DNA from: Nocardia coubleae NBRC 108252
Lineage (GTDB): Bacteria > Actinomycetota > Actinomycetes > Mycobacteriales > Mycobacteriaceae
DNA: 64,000 bases
Reading direction: 5' to 3'
NCBI RefSeq assembly: GCF_001612805.1
Contig: NZ_BDBD01000011.1
Location: 186,001-250,000 of the forward strand
Shown here: piece after piece, positions 58,701-64,000 of the stretch
Layout of the letters: the number at the start of each line of letters is the position of its first letter
Position numbering within the stretch: position 1 is the first letter of the stretch
The notes under the pieces: model-generated
Databases searched by the model: none
The model's input: only the letters and a program-made list of their open reading frames with translations
Told to the model about the DNA's origin: nothing
Program-made: the position numbers and the translations under genes

Positions 58701-61700
58701 AGGAGTTCGGTGAAGGTCATGTGGTCGGTCAGGTGGGTGCGCAGGACGAGGGTGTTGACGAACATGCCGACGAGGTCGTCGAGTTCGGGTTCGCCGCGAC
58801 CGGCGTAGGGCGTGCCGATGGCGATGTCGTCGGTGGCGGCGATGCGGCCGAGGGTGGCGGCGAGGGCGGCGTGGAACACCATGAACAGGGTGCTGTTGTG
58901 GGCGCGCGCGACCTTTTCCAAGGCGGTGTGCAGGTCGGCGTCGACGGTGAGTTCGACGTTGCCACCGGTGTAGGTCTGGATCGGTGGCCGCGGACGGTCG
59001 GTGGGGAGTTCGAGCAGCGGCGGTAGATCGGCGAGTCGCGCGGTCCAGTAGTCGATTTGAGCGCGTAGCAGCGAGTCGGGGTCGTGTGGGGCGCCTAGGA
59101 CGGTGTGCTGCCAGATGGCGTAGTCGGCGTACTGGACCGGTAGCGGTGTCCAGGTGGGTAGGTGGCCGTCGACTCGGGCCTGGTAGGCGGTCATCATGTC
59201 GCGGGCCAGTGGGGCGAGGGAGGATCCGTCGCCGCAGATGTGGTGCAGGACTACGGCAAGCACCCAGGTGTCGGGACCGGTGTCGTAGAGCCTGGCCCGC
59301 AGCGGGATTTCGGAAGTGACGTCGAATGCGGTGCCCAGGAGTGCGGCGAGCGCGGCGGGCAACGCGCTGTCGTCGATCGGGACGGGGTGCAGGGGTGGCG
59401 TGGCGAGGTGGGCCGGGAGGACGACCTGTGCTGGCTCGCCGTCGATGTGCGGGTACCGGGTGCGCAGGACTTCGTGCCGGTCGACGACGTCGGTGAGGGC
59501 GCGGTGCAGGGCGTCGGTGTCGAGGTGGCCGGTGAGGCGGATGACGATGGGGATGCTGTAGGCGGCCGAATCGGGTTCGAACCGGTTGAGGAACCACATG
59601 CGCTGCTGCGCGTAGGACAGCGGGATGTGCGGCGGCCGGGGTTGTGGGGTGAGCGCCACTCGTCCGGTGTCGGCGTGGGATTCGGCGCGGGCAGCGAGTT
59701 TGGCGACGGTCGGTGCGTCGAAGATCATCGCGACCGGCACGGTGGCGTCGAGGGCGGCGCCGATACGGGCGGCGACGCGGGTGGCGACGAGACTGTTGCC
59801 ACCGAGTTCGAAGAAATCGTCGTCGGCGCCGACGGCACGGTCGAGGCCGAGTACGTCGGTGAAGACACCCGCCACGATTTCCTCGACCGGCGAGGCCGGG
59901 GCACGGAACTGCCTGGTCTGCTGGACGGGTTCGGGGAGGGCCTTGCGGTCGAGTTTGCCGTTGGGCGAGAGCGGGATCCGGTCGAGGACCATGATCGCGG
60001 CGGGAACCATGTAGGCGGGCAGGGTATCGGTGAGGGCGGTGGTGAGGGTGTCGACGGAGATTTCGGCACCGGGTGCCGCGACCACATAGGACACCAGCGT
60101 GACGGGGCCGGTGCCTTCGCGGCGTGGGATGGTGACGGCGTAGGCGATGTCGGGGCGGGCGCCGAGGGCGGTGTCGATCTCGCCGAGTTCGACGCGGAAG
60201 CCGCGCACCTTCACCTGGAAGTCGTTGCGTCCCATGAATTCCAGGTCGCCACGGGTGTTCCAGCGGACGAGGTCGCCGGTGCGGTACATGCGGCTGCCGG
60301 GTTCGGCGTAGGGGCAGGCGGTGAATCGGTCGGCGTTGGCGGCGGCGCGGTTGAGGTAGCCGCGGGCCAGGGCTGGTCCGGCCAGATACAGTTCGCCGCT
60401 GACACCGACCGGTGCGGGCCGGAGCCGGTCGTCGAGGACCAGTGCCTGGATGCCGGGCAGCGGGGTGCCGATGGTGGGTCGTTCGCCGGGGCGGATGGGT
60501 TCGGTGGAGGTGGCGAGCATGGTGGTTTCGGTCGGCCCGTAGAGGACCCGGAATTCGCGGGTGCCCGCACGGTCGCTGCCTGCCCACCGGTTGATGAGGT
60601 CGGCGGGGACCTCGTCGCCGCCGGACACGAGGTGCTGGAGGTCGTCGAGGCCGGTGGGGTCGACGGAGGCGAGGGCGGCGGGGGTGATGAAGGCGTGGGT
60701 GATGCGGTGGGTGCGCAGGAGTTCGGCCAGTTCGTCGCCGCCGTAGATGTCGGTGGGGGCGATGACGAGGGTGGCGGCGCGGCCGGTGGCGAGCAGGATT
60801 TCCAGGAGCGAGGCGTCGAAGGACGGTGAGGCGAAGTGCAGGACGCGATCGCTGTTGCGGGGCGGGGTGCCGAGGCGTTGTCCGGCGACGAAGTCGGCGA
60901 TTCCGGTGTGGGTGATCGCGACGCCCTTGGGGCGACCGGTGGATCCGGAGGTGAACACGATGTAGGCGACGTGGGTGGCGTGGAGTGGCCGCACCCGGTC
61001 GGTGTCGGTGACGGGTTCGGCGGATTCGCTGGCCGGTTCCGGGGTTTCGGCCGGGGAGTCGAGCAGGATCCAGTCGACGGTGCCGGGCAGTTGGGGCCGT
61101 GCGCGGGTCAGGGTGACGCCGAGGGTGGCGCGCGAGTCGGTGACCATCTGTTCGATGCGGCCGGCTGGGTAGCGGGGATCCACCGGGACGTAGGGTGCAC
61201 CGGTCTTGACGACCGCCCACCAGGCGACGACTTCGTCGGCGGTGCGGCCGGTGGCGACGAGCACGGGATGTTCTGGCCCTGCGCCATGGCGGATCAACCG
61301 CCGTGCCAGCTGGTTGGAACGGGTGTCGAGTTCTCGGTAGGTGAGTTCGGTGTCGCCGGAAACGACGGCGATGCCGGTGGGGTTGTCGTGGACGGCGGCG
61401 GCGAAAACGTCCGGTAGCAGGGCGGGGGGCCGGGTGCCGGCCGGGCGCGGCCCGACCCGAGTCGAGAGGTGGTGGTGTTCGGTGTCATCGAGCCATTCGA
61501 GATCGCCGACGGCTTCGGTGGGGTCGGTGGTGACGGCTTCGAGGACACGGAGCAGTCGCGTGAGGAATGCGTGGGCGGTGGTTTCGTCGAACAGGTCGCG
61601 GGCGAAGGTGAGTGTTCCGGAGAGCCCGCGCGCTGCTCCCCCGTCGTCGTAGGAGTCGGCGAGGATCAGTTGCAGGTCGAATTGGGACAGGCCGGTATCG

Positions 61701-64000
61701 ATATCGGCGCGGGAGACGGTGACACCGGGCAGCTCGACGTCGGTACCGGACAGGCTCTGGAAGGCGAGCATCACCTGGAACAGCGGATGCCGATCGGCGG
61801 CGCGTTGCGGATTGAGTTCCTCCACAACCCGTTCGAACGGCACATCGCCGTGTTCGAAGGCGGCCAGGTCGGTGTCGCGGGTGCGGGTGAGCAGTTCGGT
61901 GAACGGTTCACCGGTGTCGACAGCGGTGCGCAGGGCGAGGGTGTTGACGAACATGCCGACGAGGTCCTCGAGGCCGGGTTCGCCCCGGCCCGCGACGGGC
62001 GTGCCGATCACGACGTCGTCGCTGCCGCTGAGGCGGCCGAGCACGGCGGCGAGGGCGGCGTGCATCACCATGAACAGCGAGGAACCGCGACTGTGGGCGA
62101 GTTCGCGCAGCCGGGCGTGCAGACCGGCGCCGATGTCGACGGGGATGCGGCCACCGGCCAGTGAGGCGACGGGTGGGCGGGGGCGGTCGGTGGGGAGATC
62201 GAGCCGGTCGGGGGCGTCGGCGAGGGTTTCCCGCCAGAACCGCAGCTGGGTGGACAGCAGCGATTCGGGGTCGTCGGCGGCGCCGAGGACTTCCCGCTGC
62301 CACAGTGCGTAGTCGGCGTATTGGACGGGTAGGGGCTGCCAGTGGGGTGCGTGCCCGCCGACCCGGGCCGCATAGGCGGTGACGACATCGCGGGCCAGTG
62401 GGCCCATGGATCGGCCGTCGCCCGCGATGTGGTGCACGACGAGGGCGAGCAGGTATTCGCCGGTGCCCAGATCGAACAGTCCGATGCGGAGCGGGACCTC
62501 GGAGGTGACATCGAATCCATTGCGCACGAAAGCGTTCACGGTATCGGCGAGGGTTGCGGTGTCGACGGAAATGGTGTGCAGAGCAGGGTCAGGTTCGGCC
62601 AGCACCAGCTGACGCGGTTCACCCGCGGTCTCGGGGTAGACGGTGCGCAGTACTTCGTGGCGGGCGATGACGTCGATGAGGGCGCGGCGCAAGGCGTCGG
62701 TGTCGAGTTCGCCGGTGAGGCGCAGCATGACGGGAATGTTGTACGCGGCGGATTCTGGTTCGAACCGGTTGAGGAACCACATGCGCTGCTGGGCCAGTGA
62801 CAGCGGCAGGGGTTCGGGGTGCGGGCGGGCGGTGAGCGGGATCCGTTCGCCGGTGCGCAGAGTGGTGGTGTGGCGGGCGAGGGCGGCGACGGTTGGTGCC
62901 TCGAACAGGGCACGTACCGGTACCCGCACACCGAGTGCGGCACCGACCCGGGCGACCACCAGCGAGGCGCTGAGGGAATCGCCACCGAGGGCGAAGAAGT
63001 CGTCGTCGGCGCCGACCCGGTGCAGGTCGAGGACCTGTGCGAAGGCTGCTGCGACGAGTTCTTCCGGCCAGGAGGTGGGGGCCCGGTATTCGCGTGCGGC
63101 GAGTACGGGTTCGGGTAGGCGGTCGCGGTCGAGTTTGCCGTGGGCGGTGAGTGGTACGTCGTCCAGGATCATGATGGCGGCGGGCACCATGTAGGTGGGC
63201 AGCGCGTCGGTGAGGGCGGCGGTGAGGGACTCGACCGAGACGTCCGCTCCCGGTGCGGGCACCACATAGGACACCAGGCGTGCCGGTCCCCCGTGGTCGG
63301 TGTGTGCGAGGGTGGTCGCGAAGGTGATGTCGGGGCGGCCCGTGAGCGCGGCGTCGATTTCGCCGAGTTCGACACGTGAGCCGCGGACTTTCACCTGGAA
63401 GTCGTTGCGGCCCACGAATTCCAGGTCACCGTCGGCATCGCGGCGGACGAGATCGCCGGTGCGGTACATGCGGGTGCCGCCGTTGCCGAACGGGCAGGCG
63501 ATGAACCGGGCGGCGGTCAGTCCTGGCCGGTCGATATAGCCTTCGGCCAGCCCCGGTCCGAACAGGTAGAGCTCGCCTGCCACGCCCTGCGGGACGGGTC
63601 GCAGCCAGCTGTCGAGGACGGTGGCGGCGACCGGTCCGACGGGGCGGCCGATACCGATGGGCGCGTCGGCGGACAGTTCGGATGCGGTTGCCCAGATAGT
63701 GGTTTCGCTGGGGCCGTAGAGATTGAGCATGGTGCGACCCGGCGCCCACCGTTGGACCAGTTCCCGTCCGACCGGTTCCCCGGCCGTCGCCAGAACCCGC
63801 AACGTGATGAGGTCGTCGGCCGGGACGGTGGCCAGCGCGGACGGGGTGATCACCGCGTGCGAAATGTGTTCGCGGCGAACGAGATCGGCCAGTTCACGGC
63901 CGCCGTACACGTCCGGTGGTGCGATGACGAGCCGTGCACCCGATCCGTGTGCCATGAGCAGTTCGAACAGGTTGGCGTCGAAACTGGGGGACGCGACCTG
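55706..64000 (-). CDS. Nonribosomal peptide synthetase, C-terminal modules (5' end outside window)
   Basis: At least 2764 residues are in the window, with the start beyond base 64000. Domain order from N-terminal side: partial A1 ([54 protein letters not shown]), T1 ([11 protein letters not shown]), C1 ([24 protein letters not shown]), A2 ([16 protein letters not shown]), T2 ([11 protein letters not shown]), C2 (HHICGDGSS), A3 ([16 protein letters not shown]), T3 ([11 protein letters not shown]), TE (GWSLGG with Ser, [16 protein letters not shown] His). No epimerisation or methylation domain and no MbtH gene is seen. The TE suggests final release of a linear or cyclic peptide. Eye-read specificity residues are D-A-F-I-A-A-L-I-W (A1), D-A-L-I-V-G-L-M-L (A2) and D-V-W-F-L-G-L-V-H (A3), not matched to a known amino acid with confidence. 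Confidence 0.95.
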   Translation of the reverse strand, partial: QVASPSFDANLFELLMAHGSGARLVIAPPDVYGGRELADLVRREHISHAVITPSALATVPADDLITLRVLATAGEPVGRELVQRWAPGRTMLNLYGPSETTIWATASELSADAPIGIGRPVGPVAATVLDSWLRPVPQGVAGELYLFGPGLAEGYIDRPGLTAARFIACPFGNGGTRMYRTGDLVRRDADGDLEFVGRNDFQVKVRGSRVELGEIDAALTGRPDITFATTLAHTDHGGPARLVSYVVPAPGADVSVESLTAALTDALPTYMVPAAIMILDDVPLTAHGKLDRDRLPEPVLAAREYRAPTSWPEELVAAAFAQVLDLHRVGADDDFFALGGDSLSASLVVARVGAALGVRVPVRALFEAPTVAALARHTTTLRTGERIPLTARPHPEPLPLSLAQQRMWFLNRFEPESAAYNIPVMLRLTGELDTDALRRALIDVIARHEVLRTVYPETAGEPRQLVLAEPDPALHTISVDTATLADTVNAFVRNGFDVTSEVPLRIGLFDLGTGEYLLALVVHHIAGDGRSMGPLARDVVTAYAARVGGHAPHWQPLPVQYADYALWQREVLGAADDPESLLSTQLRFWRETLADAPDRLDLPTDRPRPPVASLAGGRIPVDIGAGLHARLRELAHSRGSSLFMVMHAALAAVLGRLSGSDDVVIGTPVAGRGEPGLEDLVGMFVNTLALRTAVDTGEPFTELLTRTRDTDLAAFEHGDVPFERVVEELNPQRAADRHPLFQVMLAFQSLSGTDVELPGVTVSRADIDTGLSQFDLQLILADSYDDGGAARGLSGTLTFARDLFDETTAHAFLTRLLRVLEAVTTDPTEAVGDLEWLDDTEHHHLSTRVGPRPAGTRPPALLPDVFAAAVHDNPTGIAVVSGDTELTYRELDTRSNQLARRLIRHGAGPEHPVLVATGRTADEVVAWWAVVKTGAPYVPVDPRYPAGRIEQMVTDSRATLGVTLTRARPQLPGTVDWILLDSPAETPEPASESAEPVTDTDRVRPLHATHVAYIVFTSGSTGRPKGVAITHTGIADFVAGQRLGTPPRNSDRVLHFASPSFDASLLEILLATGRAATLVIAPTDIYGGDELAELLRTHRITHAFITPAALASVDPTGLDDLQHLVSGGDEVPADLINRWAGSDRAGTREFRVLYGPTETTMLATSTEPIRPGERPTIGTPLPGIQALVLDDRLRPAPVGVSGELYLAGPALARGYLNRAAANADRFTACPYAEPGSRMYRTGDLVRWNTRGDLEFMGRNDFQVKVRGFRVELGEIDTALGARPDIAYAVTIPRREGTGPVTLVSYVVAAPGAEISVDTLTTALTDTLPAYMVPAAIMVLDRIPLSPNGKLDRKALPEPVQQTRQFRAPASPVEEIVAGVFTDVLGLDRAVGADDDFFELGGNSLVATRVAARIGAALDATVPVAMIFDAPTVAKLAARAESHADTGRVALTPQPRPPHIPLSYAQQRMWFLNRFEPDSAAYSIPIVIRLTGHLDTDALHRALTDVVDRHEVLRTRYPHIDGEPAQVVLPAHLATPPLHPVPIDDSALPAALAALLGTAFDVTSEIPLRARLYDTGPDTWVLAVVLHHICGDGSSLAPLARDMMTAYQARVDGHLPTWTPLPVQYADYAIWQHTVLGAPHDPDSLLRAQIDYWTARLADLPPLLELPTDRPRPPIQTYTGGNVELTVDADLHTALEKVARAHNSTLFMVFHAALAATLGRIAATDDIAIGTPYAGRGEPELDDLVGMFVNTLVLRTHLTDHMTFTELLEHVRGDDLAAFGHADVPFERLVEELNPVRSHAHHPLFQVMLAFQNHTTTDFQLPGLTASAVEADTATSLFDLQVTVSDTHDSTGAPTGMNGTITYATDLFDPATATTIAERLQRILRALATDPTRQIHDVDLLDTGERGALLHRWNHTEHPLDPHETLASLFTHAARTHADRPAVEYGSEALTYAEFAARVNRLARWLIARGVGPDTLVALRMPRSLDQVTAVYAVHAAGGGYVPVDPTHPADRIDYMLTTAAPVLELTSLDGIDLTGYDDTPVTDTDRRTPLRPDNIAYVLFTSGSTGRPKGVAVPHRAALNQLHWIIDTYRLSTADTVLQKTPATFDVSVWELFASLAVGARLVIARPDGHTDPSYLAATIADRQVTVTSFVPSMLAAFADAAPARSLKSLRALLVGGEAFGADVVSAARRAMPHTELHNLYGPTEFTVHATAHHVTHGDTGSIPMGTPVWNVRAHVLDTRLRPVPPGVAGDLYLAGNQIARGYHARPGLTAERFVPDPFTAGLRMYRTGDRARRLRTGELEYLGRTDFQVKLRGLRIELGEIEAVLAEHHTVARAIAAVHTVGTGDRLVAYLMPTAGLDVDTDAVLDHAAAELPDYMVPTAVLVLDTVPLTDSGKLDRKHLPEPVFDVGEFREPESWLEGEVARVYEHVLGMARVGADDDFYALGGNSLKSVQVVSELRKELDYEVPVSWILSDPRPTDLARRIETGMRTGHTTTEPTTPGFDVVLPIRTTGTRPPLFCVHPASGLAWCYRPLGEYLTEDRPIYGIQAPQLSGEPGSATIEDTARRYLDEIRAIQPHGPYHLLGWSLGGQIAHAVAAEIRAAGEQVALLALLDAEADGFDPTAVTTVTAGELVANLGPVMGIDFVPTDATAEEAAALIEQKLGERLGIDAALIQHMTDAYNESIRAAADWQPPVIDCDMLYFTATGERREDATGHRGWAPSVRGHITDIDIDATHLAMTEPAVLARIARVLNEQLDREVAGQSG

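Noticed and set aside
1..64000. CRISPR array, tRNA, rRNA, insertion sequence
   Set aside because: No regularly spaced repeats, tRNA or rRNA sequences, transposase-like proteins or terminal inverted repeats were recognised in the window.

Overview
This is a high-GC actinobacterial chromosome segment, most likely from a Nocardia-like member of the Mycobacteriales. The pointers are a mycothiol ligase (mshC), an Mtb12-like lipoprotein beside an MMPL transporter, FadD-type acyl-CoA ligases, mycobacterial-style gene order (M20 peptidase, PEBP protein, pyrD, lppL-like lipoprotein, uppP, phosphatase, DUF3090, SCO1664, mshC), GTG/TTG starts, and several leaderless TANNNT promoters six to seven bases before the start codon. 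No rRNA, tRNA, CRISPR array, insertion sequence or prophage was seen.

Layout. 1-5.9 kb: the C-terminal part of a large ATPase-type regulator, a quinone-reductase-like oxidoreductase, a TetR regulator divergent from an alpha/beta-hydrolase/DUF6817 fusion, and an ArsR-SRPBCC pair. 5.9-14.9 kb: core metabolism (M20 peptidase, PEBP protein, acyl-CoA ligase, GTP cyclohydrolase II, a PfkB fusion lacking its catalytic Asp, and a tightly overlapped lipoprotein-DUF5703-pyrD operon). 15.1-19.1 kb: a small protein, an Mtb12-like lipoprotein, an MMPL exporter and a coiled-coil Gly-rich protein. 19.3-23.5 kb: a haem-uptake operon (hmuTUV) with a 73-codon frame joined by ATGA overlaps between hmuT and hmuU, behind an aldo/keto-reductase-like protein that lacks two catalytic residues. 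23.7-32.1 kb: the conserved uppP - phosphatase - DUF3090 - SCO1664 - mshC neighbourhood, interrupted by an MFS/XRE pair, a small secreted protein and an HTH-hydrolase pair. 32.1-45.3 kb: stress, transport and redox genes, including a DUF445/Abi-alpha-like pair and a Na+/H+ antiporter fused to a UBP-type zinc finger. 43.8-48.1 kb: a methyltransferase-MerR-AraC-VOC-UvrA2 run that looks like a drug or stress resistance island. 48.1-52.4 kb: DUF4234, then a TetR-controlled YhgE/DUF3533 membrane protein with an acyl-CoA ligase. 52.8-55.7 kb: a TetR with twin perfect operators, DUF1272 and a hydrolase, then an epoxide hydrolase. 55.7-64 kb: the terminal modules (A-T-C-A-T-C-A-T-TE) of a nonribosomal peptide synthetase whose N-terminus lies outside the window.

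How the parts relate. Many small regulators sit divergent from or upstream of one or two effector genes, and for most a matching palindrome can be read directly. The epoxide hydrolase lies 25 bp behind the NRPS on the same strand and may tailor its product. The most unusual items are the pseudo-enzyme-like PfkB and AKR proteins, the kinase-like SCO1664/zinc-finger DUF3090 pair, the DUF445/Abi-alpha pair, the small frame inside hmuTUV, and the NRPS with its attached epoxide hydrolase. Functions come from recognised family motifs read by eye; no database search was run.
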